From the NCBI RefSeq assembly GCF_900169265.1, contig NZ_FXYX01000002.1, positions 159,912-223,911 on the forward strand: a stretch of DNA of 64,000 nucleotides, read 5' to 3'. This document shows positions 50,246 through 59,792 of the stretch, one piece after another. Every line of letters starts with the position of its first letter. The stretch's first letter is position 1. Made by a program: the position numbers and the translations under genes. This DNA comes from Brevibacterium iodinum ATCC 49514. Lineage in GTDB: Bacteria; Actinomycetota; Actinomycetes; Actinomycetales; Brevibacteriaceae. A model generated the notes under the pieces. The model was not told the origin of the DNA, made no database searches, and worked only from the letters and a program-made list of their open reading frames with translations.

Positions 50246-51382
50246 CTATCCGTCGTCCTTGCTGTGCTCGCGCAGCCACTTGCGGTAGATCTCGACGTTC
50301 TTCTTGTGGTCCTTGTAGTTGTCGGCGAACTTGGTCTCCCCCGTGTCCGGGTTCGTCGCGACGAAGAACTGCCAGTCCCCGTCGGCGGGATCGAGCGCGG
50401 CTTCGACGGCGCCCTTGCTCGGCGAGTTGATGGGCCCGGGCGGCAGCCCCTTCTTCTTGTACGTGTTGTACGGCGAGTCGGACTGGCGTTCCTTCTTCGT
50501 CGTCGTCAGGTCGGAACGGGCACCGTGGATATAGGCCACGGTCGCATCCGATTGGAGCAGTCCTCCGGTCTGCGACTTGCCGGAGATGCGGTTGAGGAAG
50601 GACCTTGCCACCTTCGAGCGCACCTCGGGGTCTCCCGGGGATTCCTTCTCCACGAGGCTGGCCAGCGTGAGGATGCGGTTGGCGTCCTTGCTCTCGATTC
50701 CCAGTTCGTCGAGTTCGGACTCGGTCTTGTCGACCATCTCCTGGACGATGTCCTCGGCGGTCTTCTGCTTGTTGAGGTCGTAGGTCGCCGGGTACAGATA
50801 CCCTTCGAGGCTCGGTGCTTCGATCTCGAGTCCGTAGTCCTTCGGGGTCTTGTCGTCGAGGGCTTTGTCGACCTCGTCGGCGTTCATCCCCGATTCGATC
50901 ATGATCGCCTTGATCTCTTCGACCTGTTTGCCTTCGGCGACCGTGATCTTCGGCGGGGCGATGGGGTTGATGAGCGCTTCGACCGCGGCCTTCGAGCTCA
51001 TCTTCTCCCGCATCGTCCAGGTTCCCGCCTGGATGGTCGCCTCACGGCGTTCGATCTCGTCGAGGAAGGGCTCGGAATTCATGATCACTCCGGCTTCGAC
51101 GAGCTGATTGGCCACGGTGCGGGCCGAGGATCCGGGTGCGATCTCGATCGAGACCTCGTTCGTGCCCTGACCCTCGTAGTCGCCTTTCGGCCCGAACAGG
51201 TCGTCGAAGACTCCCCCGGCCGCGCGCACACCGAAGAATCCTCCGATGCCGAAGACGAGGATGCAGATGATCACGATCGTCGTCGTCCGTCGCCGACGCA
51301 TCATCCTGCGCCGCTTCTTCGCACGGATCTCCGCGCGGGACAGTCCTTCGTCGGTCGAGAACTCTTCGGTGATCGGGCTCAT
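50246..51382 (-). CDS. mltG: Endolytic murein transglycosylase MltG
   Basis: MltG cuts nascent glycan strands and helps set their length. The 378-residue protein has a basic cytosolic N-terminus (RAKKRRRMMRRRRTTTIVI), one transmembrane helix near residues 36-55, then a LysM-like region and the YceG catalytic domain. The catalytic Glu is in ILTLASLVEKESPGDPEVRS. The ending YKDHKKNVEIYRKWLREHSK is typical. The ATG overlaps the ruvX stop as ATGA. Confidence 0.95.
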   Translation of the reverse strand: MSPITEEFSTDEGLSRAEIRAKKRRRMMRRRRTTTIVIICILVFGIGGFFGVRAAGGVFDDLFGPKGDYEGQGTNEVSIEIAPGSSARTVANQLVEAGVIMNSEPFLDEIERREATIQAGTWTMREKMSSKAAVEALINPIAPPKITVAEGKQVEEIKAIMIESGMNADEVDKALDDKTPKDYGLEIEAPSLEGYLYPATYDLNKQKTAEDIVQEMVDKTESELDELGIESKDANRILTLASLVEKESPGDPEVRSKVARSFLNRISGKSQTGGLLQSDATVAYIHGARSDLTTTKKERQSDSPYNTYKKKGLPPGPINSPSKGAVEAALDPADGDWQFFVATNPDTGETKFADNYKDHKKNVEIYRKWLREHSKDDG

Positions 51383-51855
51383 ACGTCGTTCTCCTCGTCG
51401 GGCATCTCACGGCCGGCGGGGACACCGGTGTTGTGTTCGTACTCGAGGGCGTTCTGGAGGATGATCACGGCGGCTTGGGCATCGACGATCTCGCGTCTCT
51501 GGCGTGACGATTTCCCGGCTGCGGCGAGAGCCTGGTGGGCCTCGACGGTGGTGAATCGTTCGTCGACGAGACGGACGGGTGTGCCGGTGGCCGCGGCGAT
51601 CCTGCGGGCGAATTCCAACGCCGAGGTGGCTGCGGCGCGGGCGGCGCCGTCGAGGGACTTCGGGTCGCCCACAAGGAGTTCGATGGGTTCGTATTCGTCG
51701 ACGATGTCGCGCAGCTGCCGCAGCGCCGCCGGTTCGTCCGCTCGACGAACGACGGTGAGCGGGGTGGCCAGAATCCCGTCGGGGTCGCTGGAGGCGACAC
51801 CGATCCGCACGGAACCGATGTCGAGACCCAGCCGGCGACCTCGGCGGAAACTCAC
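51379..51855 (-). CDS. ruvX: Putative Holliday junction resolvase-like protein RuvX/YqgF
   Basis: RuvX/YqgF is an RNase H-fold nuclease linked to pre-16S rRNA 5'-end processing. The 158-residue protein has GLDIGSVRIGVASSDPDGIL with the first acidic residue, ELLVGDPKSLDGAA, VRLVDERFTTVEAHQALAAA, and the final acidic site DAQAAVIILQNAL. The GTG overlaps the alaS stop as GTGA. The alaS-ruvX-mltG-aroE order is common in actinobacteria. Confidence 0.95.
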   Translation of the reverse strand: MSFRRGRRLGLDIGSVRIGVASSDPDGILATPLTVVRRADEPAALRQLRDIVDEYEPIELLVGDPKSLDGAARAAATSALEFARRIAAATGTPVRLVDERFTTVEAHQALAAAGKSSRQRREIVDAQAAVIILQNALEYEHNTGVPAGREMPDEENDV

Positions 51856-54506
51856 TGGATGGCTGCCTTGACCGCCGCGATGGCTGACGGGATCGCCGCG
51901 GGGTTGCTGCCCCCGCCCTGGGCGAGGTCGGGCTTGCCGCCGCCTCCGCCGCCGAGTTCTCCGCAGGCCAGCGACACGAGCTTTCCTGCCTGCAGACCGG
52001 CGGCGCGGGCCGCCTCGGTGGTGGCGATGACGACGACGGGCTTTCCGCTGCTGACTCCGATGCCGAAGATCACCGCCTGACGGTCGGCGACCCGGTTGCG
52101 CAGGTCGGTGACCAGTGTGCGGATGTCTCCGGCATTGGCGATGTCGCCGAGTTCGGCCTGCACGAACAGCGTCTGGCCCACGGTCTGTGCCTCATCGAGG
52201 AACTTCCCGGCCGAGCCCAGCAGCTGCTGGGCGTTGAGGCGAGCGATCTCCTTCTCGGCGTCCTTGAGCCTGCTCATCAGGTCGGACACGCGTGATGTGA
52301 CATCGGTGCCGGGGACCTTGAGCATCTCCGAGAGCGAGGACACGATGGTCCGTTCGGCGGCCAGGGACCGGAAGGCGTCCATGCCGACCGCGGCTTCGAT
52401 GCGTCGGACTCCGGAGCCGACGGAGGCTTCGGAGAGCACGGAGATCGGGCCGACCTCCGCGGAGGCTCCGACGTGGGTGCCGCCGCAGAGTTCGCGGGAG
52501 AAGGGTCCGCCGATGTCGACGACGCGCACGACGTTCGGGTACTTCTCGCCGAAGAGCGCCATGGCACCGGACTTCTTTGCGTCGTCGAAGGACATGTATT
52601 CAGTCCCGACTTCGTAGTTCGAGCGCACCGCGAGGTTCGCGACCTCTTCGATCTCGGCCCGCATCTGGGTGCTCGGGGCTTCGGGGAACGAGTAGTCGAA
52701 GCGCATGTATCCGGGCTGGTTGAGCGAACCGGCCTGCACGGCGTGGCTGCCGAGGATCTCGCGCAGCGCAGCGTGGACGAGGTGGGTGGCGGTGTGGGCC
52801 TGTGCGCCTTGGAACCGGTGGTCGTGGTCGACGGCGGCGAGCACCTCGTCGCCGACGCGCAGCTCTCCGTCGATGACCTCGACCCGGTGGGCGGGCAGTC
52901 CCTTGACCGGATTCTGCACGTCGCTGACCCGGGCGGTGAAGCCATGGCCGGAGATGAGGCCGACGTCGGCGCGCTGACCACCGGATTCTGCGTAGAACGG
53001 GGTCAGGTCGAGGACGACGTCGCCGCTCTGACCGGCGGTGAGCACCTCGGCGGAGACCCCATCGACGACGATTCCGCGCACGCGGGAGTCGGACTCGAGT
53101 CGGTCATAGCCGACGAATTCGCTGGCACCTTCGTCCAGCAGCGCCGAATATGCGGACAGGTCGGTGTGGCCGCCGCCCTTCTTCGCCTTGGCATCGGCCT
53201 TGGCGCGGGTGCGCTGTTCACTCATCAGCTCACGGAACCCGGCCTCGTCGACGCTCAGTCCGGCTTCGGAGGCCATCTCGAGAGTGAGGTCGATGGGGAA
53301 CCCATGAGTGTCGTGGAGGGCGAAGGCGATGTCCCCGCTGATGGTCTTGTCCGCGCCGTCGAGTGACTTCGCGGCATTGGCGAACAGCTGAGTGCCGGAT
53401 TCGAGGGTGCGCAGGAACGCCTTCTCCTCGGCGTAGGCGACCCGGGAGATGCGGTCGAAGTCGGTTTCGAGTTCCGGGTAGGACAGCTTCATGGCCTGCA
53501 TGGAGACGGGCAGCAGCTCGGGCAGGACTTCTTCCTTGACTCCGAGCAGACGCATGGCACGCACGGCACGGCGGAGCAGGCGGCGGAGGATGTAGCCGCG
53601 GCCTTCGTTGCCGGGCCGGACCCCGTCGCCGATGATGATCAGGGCCGAACGGACATGGTCGGCGACGACGCGCAGCTGCACATCGGCGTGCTCGTCCTCG
53701 CCGTAGGTCCGGCCGGCCAGACGACTGGCAGCCTCGATGACGGGGAAGACCTCGTCGATCTCGTACATGTTCTCCACGCCCTGGAGCAGGAAAGCGACAC
53801 GTTCGAGTCCCATGCCGGTATCGATGTTCTTCGCCGGCAGCTCGCCGGCCACGTCGAAGTCGACCTTCGAGCGAACCTCGGAGAGTTCGAACTCCATGAA
53901 CACGAGGTTCCAGATCTCGATGTAGCGGTCTTCATCGGCCACGGGTCCGCCGTCGACGCCGTAGGCGGGGCCGCGGTCGAAGTAGATCTCCGAGCAGTAG
54001 CCGCCAGGGCCGGGCTGGCCGGTGTGCCAATAGTTGTCCTCGTTGTCGCGCAGCTGGATGCGCTCACGGGGAACGGAGGTCTCCTCGAGCCACATGTCGA
54101 TGGTCTCTGTATCGTCTTCGTGCACTGTCGCCCAAAGCAGGTCCGGGTCGAAGCCGAGGCCGCCCTCGGCGACGGGGGTCGTCAGCAGTCCCCAGGCGAA
54201 CTTGATGGCATCGCGCTTGAAGTAGTCGCCGAAGGAGAAGTTGCCGTTCATCTGGAAGAAAGTGCCGTGGCGGGTCGTCTTGCCGACCTCTTCGATGTCT
54301 CCGGTGCGCACGCATTTCTGGACGCTGGTGGCACGGTTGAACGGGGCCGGCTCCCTGCCGGTGAGGTAGGGAATGAACTGGACCATTCCCGCGATGTTGA
54401 ACAGGATGGACGGATCGGAGCTGATCACCGACGCCGAGGGGACCACGGTGTGCCCGTTCGCTTCGAAGTAGTCCAACCAGCGTTGTTTGATCTCTGCCGT
54501 CTTCAA
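51852..54506 (-). CDS. alaS: Alanyl-tRNA synthetase
   Basis: AlaS charges tRNA-Ala. The 884-residue protein starts KTAEIKQRWLDYFEANGHTV. Class II motifs include RATSVQKCVRTGDIEEVGKT, GNFSFGDYFKRDAI and IDTGMGLERVAFLLQG. The editing domain has HTATHLVHAAL and RELCGGTHVGASAEV (zinc ligands), and the C-Ala domain ends with a glycine-rich KLVSLACGELGGGGGGKPD. The start is a TTG at 54506: homology begins there and GAAAGG stands 7 nt upstream. A perfect 22-nt palindrome lies about 30 nt upstream. Confidence 0.96.
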   Translation of the reverse strand: MKTAEIKQRWLDYFEANGHTVVPSASVISSDPSILFNIAGMVQFIPYLTGREPAPFNRATSVQKCVRTGDIEEVGKTTRHGTFFQMNGNFSFGDYFKRDAIKFAWGLLTTPVAEGGLGFDPDLLWATVHEDDTETIDMWLEETSVPRERIQLRDNEDNYWHTGQPGPGGYCSEIYFDRGPAYGVDGGPVADEDRYIEIWNLVFMEFELSEVRSKVDFDVAGELPAKNIDTGMGLERVAFLLQGVENMYEIDEVFPVIEAASRLAGRTYGEDEHADVQLRVVADHVRSALIIIGDGVRPGNEGRGYILRRLLRRAVRAMRLLGVKEEVLPELLPVSMQAMKLSYPELETDFDRISRVAYAEEKAFLRTLESGTQLFANAAKSLDGADKTISGDIAFALHDTHGFPIDLTLEMASEAGLSVDEAGFRELMSEQRTRAKADAKAKKGGGHTDLSAYSALLDEGASEFVGYDRLESDSRVRGIVVDGVSAEVLTAGQSGDVVLDLTPFYAESGGQRADVGLISGHGFTARVSDVQNPVKGLPAHRVEVIDGELRVGDEVLAAVDHDHRFQGAQAHTATHLVHAALREILGSHAVQAGSLNQPGYMRFDYSFPEAPSTQMRAEIEEVANLAVRSNYEVGTEYMSFDDAKKSGAMALFGEKYPNVVRVVDIGGPFSRELCGGTHVGASAEVGPISVLSEASVGSGVRRIEAAVGMDAFRSLAAERTIVSSLSEMLKVPGTDVTSRVSDLMSRLKDAEKEIARLNAQQLLGSAGKFLDEAQTVGQTLFVQAELGDIANAGDIRTLVTDLRNRVADRQAVIFGIGVSSGKPVVVIATTEAARAAGLQAGKLVSLACGELGGGGGGKPDLAQGGGSNPAAIPSAIAAVKAAIQ

Positions 54507-54536
54507 TCCAAGGCCTTTCAGATATTGCCTGTGCAC

Positions 54537-54558
54537 CGCCGGGCTGATCAGCCCGGCG
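54537..54558 (-). promoter_or_regulatory. Perfect 22-nt palindrome in the alaS leader
   Basis: CGCCGGGCTGA and its exact reverse complement are directly joined with no loop. It is centred about 40 nt upstream of the alaS TTG. It may be a protein operator (AlaRS itself represses at a palindrome in E. coli) or an RNA stem. Confidence 0.45.
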
Positions 54559-54892
54559 CGACACTTACTCGTGCGTACCCGCACTTAACAGGGACCAGTT
54601 TAATGGCTCCGCCGCAATATGCGATGTGGCGCGGCGTGCCGGGGAGTTCGGTCCCGGAATCCGCCGCGCTTTTGCCTCCCGGCAGGCCGCTCCCGGGTCG
54701 GCACGTCATTCCCGGTCCTGTCCGGCGGTTCGGTACACCTTTCTCTGAAATGCCCAGGGAGGAAAGTGGTCATTTCAGAGGAGGATGTGACAACACAGCC
54801 TTCGCCATGGCAGCTGCGATACGCCGTCGGCGTGCTTGAGGTCGCTGTACGACTGCCCAATGCGAAGGCACACTCGCCGGGATGAATGCACG
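54559..54892. other. Intergenic stretch between alaS and rpsD, no gene seen
   Basis: About 330 bp carries no convincing coding region: short frames here lack family resemblance and Shine-Dalgarno sequences. It holds an inverted repeat, CTCTGAAATG at 54743-54752 and its complement at 54771-54780, whose role is unknown. The alaS promoter should be here, but I could not assign it. Confidence 0.6.
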
Positions 54893-54922
54893 ACTGCCCG
54901 GAACCGTGCGGTCCCGGGCAGT
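54893..54922 (-). terminator. rpsD terminator
   Basis: A 13-bp stem with one mismatch (ACTGCCCGG and complement) and a 4-nt loop lies about 30 nt past the rpsD stop. Confidence 0.65.
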
Positions 54923-54953
54923 TGCGGTGGCGCGATGCGCTGTGTTCAGCAGA

Positions 54954-55580
54954 TCAGCGCGAGTAGAACTCGACGACGAGCTGAACGTCACAGGTGATCG
55001 GCACCTCTTCGCGCTTCGGGGTGCGCAGCAGGGTTGCCTGCAGGCCCTCGAGGTTCACGTTGAGGTATCCCGGCGTTGCGGGCAGCACGTCCTTGTGACC
55101 ACCGGCGGCGGCGACCTGGAACGGATCCATCGAAGCCGAACGCTCGTGCACCTGGATGGTCTGGCCTTCCTTCACGCGGAAGGAGGGACGGTCCACGCGC
55201 TGACCGTCGACCGTGATGTGACGGTGGACGACGAACTGACGGGCCTGGGCCATGGTGCGGGCGAAGCCCGCACGCAGGACGAGGGCGTCGAGACGCGATT
55301 CGAGGAGCTCAACCATGGTCTCACCGGTCAGACCGGGCAGACGGTTGGCTTCCTTGTAGGTCTTGAGCATCTGGGCCTCACGGATGCCGTACTGCGCGCG
55401 CAGACGCTGCTTCTCCTTGAGGCGGACCGAGTAGTCGCTGTCGTTGCGACGACGGGCGCGACCGTGCTCACCTGGAGGGTACGGGCGACGCTCGAAGTAC
55501 TTCTCGGCCTTGGGTGTCAGAGCAATGCCGAGGGCGCGCGAGAGGCGCGTCATGCGGCGATTACGTGCTGGTGCTGGCAC
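54954..55580 (-). CDS. rpsD: 30S ribosomal protein S4
   Basis: S4 is a primary 16S rRNA-binding protein that starts small-subunit assembly and in many bacteria represses its own operon. The 208-residue protein has RLSRALGIALTPKAEKYFER, PYPPGEHGRARRRN, QYGIREAQMLKTYKEANRL and the S4 RNA-binding domain (LESRLDALVLRAGFARTMAQ, then ARQFVVHRHITVDGQRVDRP). The GTG at 55580 has AAAGG 7 nt upstream. It is monocistronic here, far from rpsK and rpoA, with its own promoter about 125 nt upstream. Confidence 0.96.
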   Translation of the reverse strand: MPAPARNRRMTRLSRALGIALTPKAEKYFERRPYPPGEHGRARRRNDSDYSVRLKEKQRLRAQYGIREAQMLKTYKEANRLPGLTGETMVELLESRLDALVLRAGFARTMAQARQFVVHRHITVDGQRVDRPSFRVKEGQTIQVHERSASMDPFQVAAAGGHKDVLPATPGYLNVNLEGLQATLLRTPKREEVPITCDVQLVVEFYSR

Positions 55581-55704
55581 TGTATTACCTTTCATCAATG
55601 TGTTCTGCCGCGGTGGGCCTCTGCGGTTCTCGCCCCGAACGCGACTGTTGTTTCCCCGGATGGGAAAGAGGGATTGAGCGTCGAGATCCGCTCGCACCGA
55701 CCGC

Positions 55705-55733
55705 CTTTAGGGTGCAGGCACAACAGCTGTCAA
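55705..55733 (-). promoter_or_regulatory. rpsD promoter
   Basis: A perfect TTGACA -35 (55728-55733), a 17-nt spacer and CTAAAG (55705-55710) lie on the minus strand. They predict a 5' leader of roughly 120 nt. Confidence 0.6.
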
Positions 55734-55836
55734 TCTTAGCGGGTGCACACCGCCCGTCGCAAAGCCGATCGGCGGCCTCGCCGCTGTGATCTTGCCGACT
55801 GAGGCGAACCGTCTGCCCTTGCCGGCCGACCGATCC

Positions 55837-55878
55837 GCAAGCATCGCTGTCACAGCCGCAAGCATCGCTGTCACTGCC
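55837..55878. repeat. Two tandem copies of a 21-bp unit
   Basis: GCAAGCATCGCTGTCACAGCC is followed directly by a copy differing at one base. The repeat lies in the decayed antiporter region, where it adds a seven-residue duplication to the reading frame. Confidence 0.8.
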
Positions 55879-55899
55879 GACAGTCGTCTTCGTGGCGAT

Positions 55900-56541
55900 G
55901 GCGGCATCGGCCACGACGCTGCCGTCGCCGCGTTCGACGAAGCGCTCGCAGGCTCCGCGACCGGTGCGACCCATGCCGAGCACGACGACTTCCGCATCTC
56001 CGGTGTCGAGCGGCCGATCGTTCGCCCGCAGCCGGCTCTCGTTCTCATCCGGCAGGATCGCGTCGAGCTTCGCGACGATCTGGAGACTGTCGGCGTTCGC
56101 CAGGGAGGAGCCGATCATCCCCAGTCCGAGGTCGCCGTGGATGCCGACTGATGCGAAGGCGACGTAGCCGGGCCCGGAGGCCACGAAGACGCCGAAGAGG
56201 GCGAGCAGCTCACCGCGTCCGACGCGGTCGAGGAGCCGTCGCAGCACCCAGACCACGGGAACGATCAGGACGAGCGCGAACGCCGCGGGGCTCGGCGGCT
56301 CTTCGCCTGCGATGGTGATGCCGATGGCAGCGGCAGCTCCGATCGTCACGGCACCGAGGAGGACCACCGTGACCATGTGCAGCGCAGCGGGGCCGTGGGC
56401 TTCGGGTTGGTACAGGGAGCGCAGATCGAATTTCAGTCCGATCGTGAACAGCAGCAGGACGACTCCGCTGTCCGAAACCTGCTGCAGTCCCGCGAAGGCG
56501 GTGAAGCCGAAGACGTGCAGGAGGAACCGCGTCTGCTCCAC
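55900..56541 (-). pseudogene. Remnant of a Kef-type cation:proton antiporter
   Basis: The frame contains separated pieces of a monovalent cation/proton antiporter-2 protein: a membrane segment (SDSGVVLLLFTIGLKFDLRS), then LLALFGVFVASGPGYVAFAS, then LRANDRPLDTGDAEVVVLGM, GRTGRGACERFVERGD, which begins the NAD-binding RCK-like domain. Full-length relatives exceed 500 residues. Here several helices and nearly all of the RCK domain are missing, and the text turns to low-complexity nonsense after residue 215. The frame then runs on through the rpsD promoter. This is a deleted, decaying gene. Confidence 0.75.
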
Positions 56542-56546
56542 AGCTG

Positions 56547-57950
56547 TCAGGGTCGCAGCAGCCGCCTGAGATTCTCGAGCCTCTCAGCCATACTGCGTTC
56601 CATTCCGTTGCCGGTCGGAGAGTAGTAGCGCTTGCCTCGCAGCGACTCCGGCAGGTACTCCTGATCGGCGACCCCGTGCGGATAGTCGTGCGAGTATTTG
56701 TAGCCCTCACCGTGGCCGAGCTCTTTCGCCCCCGGATAGTGGGCGTCGCGCAGATGCATCGGCACCTCTCCGGCGAGTCCGTTCTTCACATCGGCGATCG
56801 CGGCGTCCAGGGCGCGGTAGCTCGCGTTCGACTTCGGAGCCAGCGCGAGGTAGGTGACCGCCTCGGCGAGGGGGATCCGCCCTTCGGGCATGCCGATGTT
56901 CTGGACGGCGGTCGAGGCGGCCACGGCGATCGGCAGCGCCTGCGGGTCGGCCATGCCGATGTCCTCGGCCGCGGAGATGACGACGCGACGGGCGATGAAG
57001 CGCGGGTCCTCACCGGCGACGATCATCCGCGCGAGATAGTGCAGGGCCGCGTCGACATCGGATCCGCGGATGGATTTGATGAATGCGGAGACCACGTCGT
57101 AGTGCTGGTCGCCGTTCTTGTCGTAGCGCAGAACGGTTTCGCTGCTCGCCTCGGCGCACGCGGATTCGGTGATCTCGATCGGTTCGTCGCCTGCCTCCTC
57201 CGACTGCGCGGCGGCGATTCCGGCGGCGGCTTCGAGGACGGTCAGTGATCGGCGGGCGTCGGCTCCGGCGATGCGGACGATGAAGTTCCGGGCCTCCTCG
57301 GTGAGGGTGAACTGTCCGGCCAGCCCGCGATCGGATTCGACGGCACGGTCGAGCAGATTGCCGACCGCCTCGTCGTCGAGCGGACGCAGCGTGAGCATGA
57401 GCGACCGCGACAGCAGGGGTGAGATGACGGAGAACGACGGGTTCTCCGTGGTGGCGGCCACGAGCACGACGAGCCGGTTTTCCACCGCCGGCAGCAGGGC
57501 ATCCTGCTGGGCCTTCGAGAACCGGTGGATCTCGTCGAGGAAGAGGACGGTGGTCCGGCCGTGCATCTCCCGTTCGCGGCGGGCGCTCTCGATCACCTGG
57601 CGCACGTCCTTGACGCCCGCGGTGATGGCGGAGAGCTCGACGAAGGTGCGGCCCGGAGCATGGGAGATGACATGGGCCAGCGTGGTCTTTCCGACTCCGG
57701 GCGGGCCCCACAGGATCACCGAGGAGGCTCCCGCCCGGTCTCCCCCGCTGGCTTCGACGAGTTGGTTGAGCGGGGACCCGGCGAAGGTCAGGTGCTCCTG
57801 ACCGACGACCTCGTCCAGGGTCCGGGGACGCATCCGCACCGCAAGCGGATCCAGGGCCCTGCCCGAGGAGGCCCCGGAGGAACCGGCGAAGCCCGGACCC
57901 GGTGTTTCCTGGTCCGGGCCGTCGGAGAACAGATTGGGTTCTTGGCTCAT
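56547..57950 (-). CDS. rarA: Replication-associated recombination protein RarA (MgsA)
   Basis: RarA is an AAA+ ATPase acting at stalled replication forks. The 467-residue protein has a polar N-terminal 30 residues, then [15 protein letters not shown], Walker [16 protein letters not shown], Walker [21 protein letters not shown], sensor 1 [12 protein letters not shown] and sensor 2 [14 protein letters not shown]. The C-terminal tetramerisation domain contains [20 protein letters not shown] and the signature [20 protein letters not shown]. The ATG overlaps the aspS stop by one base (TGATG). Confidence 0.96.
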   Translation of the reverse strand: MSQEPNLFSDGPDQETPGPGFAGSSGASSGRALDPLAVRMRPRTLDEVVGQEHLTFAGSPLNQLVEASGGDRAGASSVILWGPPGVGKTTLAHVISHAPGRTFVELSAITAGVKDVRQVIESARREREMHGRTTVLFLDEIHRFSKAQQDALLPAVENRLVVLVAATTENPSFSVISPLLSRSLMLTLRPLDDEAVGNLLDRAVESDRGLAGQFTLTEEARNFIVRIAGADARRSLTVLEAAAGIAAAQSEEAGDEPIEITESACAEASSETVLRYDKNGDQHYDVVSAFIKSIRGSDVDAALHYLARMIVAGEDPRFIARRVVISAAEDIGMADPQALPIAVAASTAVQNIGMPEGRIPLAEAVTYLALAPKSNASYRALDAAIADVKNGLAGEVPMHLRDAHYPGAKELGHGEGYKYSHDYPHGVADQEYLPESLRGKRYYSPTGNGMERSMAERLENLRRLLRP

Positions 57951-59734
57951 CAGGCTTCGGAGTCGTCGTCTTCCGGTTCGAAGTCGACTCCGGCCTCGGC
58001 GCGCTGAGCGTCGGTGATCGGGGCCGGTGCCTGGGTCAGCGGATCGAATCCGCCACCGGACTTCGGGAAGGCGATGACCTCACGGATCGAGTCGACGCCG
58101 GCCAGCAGTGACACGATGCGGTCCCAGCCGAAGGCGATGCCGCCGTGCGGGGGTGCGCCGAACTTGAAGGCTTCGAGGAGGAAGCCGAACTTCTCCTCGG
58201 CCTCTTCGGCGGAGATGCCCATGATCTTGAAGACGCGTTCCTGGACGTCCTTGCGGTGGATGCGGATCGAGCCGCCGCCGATCTCATTGCCGTTGCAGAC
58301 GATGTCGTAGGCGTAGGCCAGTGCCGCGCCGGGGTCCTCTTCGAGGGAGTCGAGGAATTCGGGCTTCGGAGCGGTGAAGGCGTGGTGGACAGCCGTCCAC
58401 TGTCCGCCGCCGACGGCGACGTCTCCGGCGGCCTGCGCTTCGGCGGCCGATTCGAACAGGGGTGCGTCGACGACCCATACGAAGGCCCAGTCTCCGTCCT
58501 TGATGAGACCCGTGCGTTCGGCGATCTCATTGCGGGCGGCGCCGAGGAGGGCACGGGAGGGGTTCGCCTCACCTGCGGCGAAGAAGATCGCATCGCCCGG
58601 CTGCGCACCGGCTGCCTCGGCGAGTCCCGCCTTCTCCTCATCGGAGATGTTCTTGGCCACCGGACCGGACAGGGTTCCGTCTTCGCCGATGAGCACATAG
58701 GCCAGGCCCTTCGCCCCGCGCTGCTTGGCCCAGTCCTGCCAGCCGTCGAGCTGACGCCTGGGCAGCGAGCCGCCGCCGGGGTAGACGACGGAGCCGACAT
58801 AGGGCGACTGGAAGACGCGGAACGGGGTGTCCTGGAAGAACTCGGTGAGGTTGTGCAGCTCGAGGCCGAAGCGCAGATCCGGCTTGTCCGAACCGTAGCG
58901 CTCCATCGCCTCGTGGTAGGTGATGTGCGGGATCGGCGTGGTGATGTCGTAGCCGATGAGCTTCCACAGCGCGGTGAGGATCTCTTCGGCCAGAGCGATG
59001 ATGTCCTCCTGCTCGACGAAGGAGGCTTCGATGTCGAGCTGGGTGAACTCCGGCTGGCGGTCGGCGCGGAAGTCCTCGTCCCGGTAGCAGCGGGCGATCT
59101 GGTAGTAGCGTTCCATGCCGGCGACCTGAAGCAGCTGCTTGAACAGCTGCGGCGACTGCGGCAGGGCGTACCACGAGCCGGGCTTGAGGCGGGCCGGGAC
59201 GAGGAAGTCGCGGGCACCTTCCGGAGTCGACTTCGTCAGGGTCGGAGTCTCGACCTCGACGAAGCTGTGGGCGTCGAGGACCGACCGTGCGGCCTTGTTG
59301 ACATCGGAGCGCAGACGGATCGTCTTGGCCGGGCCCGAACGGCGCAGGTCGAGGTAGCGGTAGCGCAGACGGGTCTCCTCGCCCACGGCGCCGGAATCCT
59401 CGGCATGGTCGGAGACCTGGAACGGCAGGGCCGCTGCTTCGGAGAGCACCTCGACGGTGGTGTCGATGATCTCGATCTCGCCGGTGGGCAGGTTCGGGTT
59501 CGTGTTGCCTTCGGGACGCACCGACACGGTGCCGGTGGCCTTGACGACGGTTTCGTTGCGCAGCTGGTGGGCATCGTCCTCACGGACGACGACCTGCACG
59601 ATCCCCGAAGCGTCGCGCAGATCGATGAAGGCCACACCTCCGTGATCGCGACGACGATCGACCCACCCGGTGAGGGTGACGGTTTCTCCTGCGTTCGCGG
59701 CTCGCAGGCTTCCGGCTTCGTGGCTTCGCAGCAC
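57950..59734 (-). CDS. aspS: Aspartyl-tRNA synthetase
   Basis: AspS charges tRNA-Asp. The 594-residue bacterial-type protein has the N-terminal OB-fold ([20 protein letters not shown]), class II motif 2 in [19 protein letters not shown], the bacterial GAD insertion domain, and motif 3 in [18 protein letters not shown]. The C-terminal tail is acidic. The GTG start has AAAGGAG 6 nt upstream. Whether it is discriminating or also makes Asp-tRNA-Asn cannot be judged here. Confidence 0.96.
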   Translation of the reverse strand: MLRSHEAGSLRAANAGETVTLTGWVDRRRDHGGVAFIDLRDASGIVQVVVREDDAHQLRNETVVKATGTVSVRPEGNTNPNLPTGEIEIIDTTVEVLSEAAALPFQVSDHAEDSGAVGEETRLRYRYLDLRRSGPAKTIRLRSDVNKAARSVLDAHSFVEVETPTLTKSTPEGARDFLVPARLKPGSWYALPQSPQLFKQLLQVAGMERYYQIARCYRDEDFRADRQPEFTQLDIEASFVEQEDIIALAEEILTALWKLIGYDITTPIPHITYHEAMERYGSDKPDLRFGLELHNLTEFFQDTPFRVFQSPYVGSVVYPGGGSLPRRQLDGWQDWAKQRGAKGLAYVLIGEDGTLSGPVAKNISDEEKAGLAEAAGAQPGDAIFFAAGEANPSRALLGAARNEIAERTGLIKDGDWAFVWVVDAPLFESAAEAQAAGDVAVGGGQWTAVHHAFTAPKPEFLDSLEEDPGAALAYAYDIVCNGNEIGGGSIRIHRKDVQERVFKIMGISAEEAEEKFGFLLEAFKFGAPPHGGIAFGWDRIVSLLAGVDSIREVIAFPKSGGGFDPLTQAPAPITDAQRAEAGVDFEPEDDDSEA

Positions 59735-59792
59735 CTAGGGCTCCTTTGTGATGTTGTGGTCTAGCGCCTGAACAATGATAGTCGCCCCGCGC

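Noticed and set aside
54600..54885. Small ORFs between alaS and rpsD
   Set aside because: No Shine-Dalgarno, no family resemblance, and several overlapping frames are equally open.
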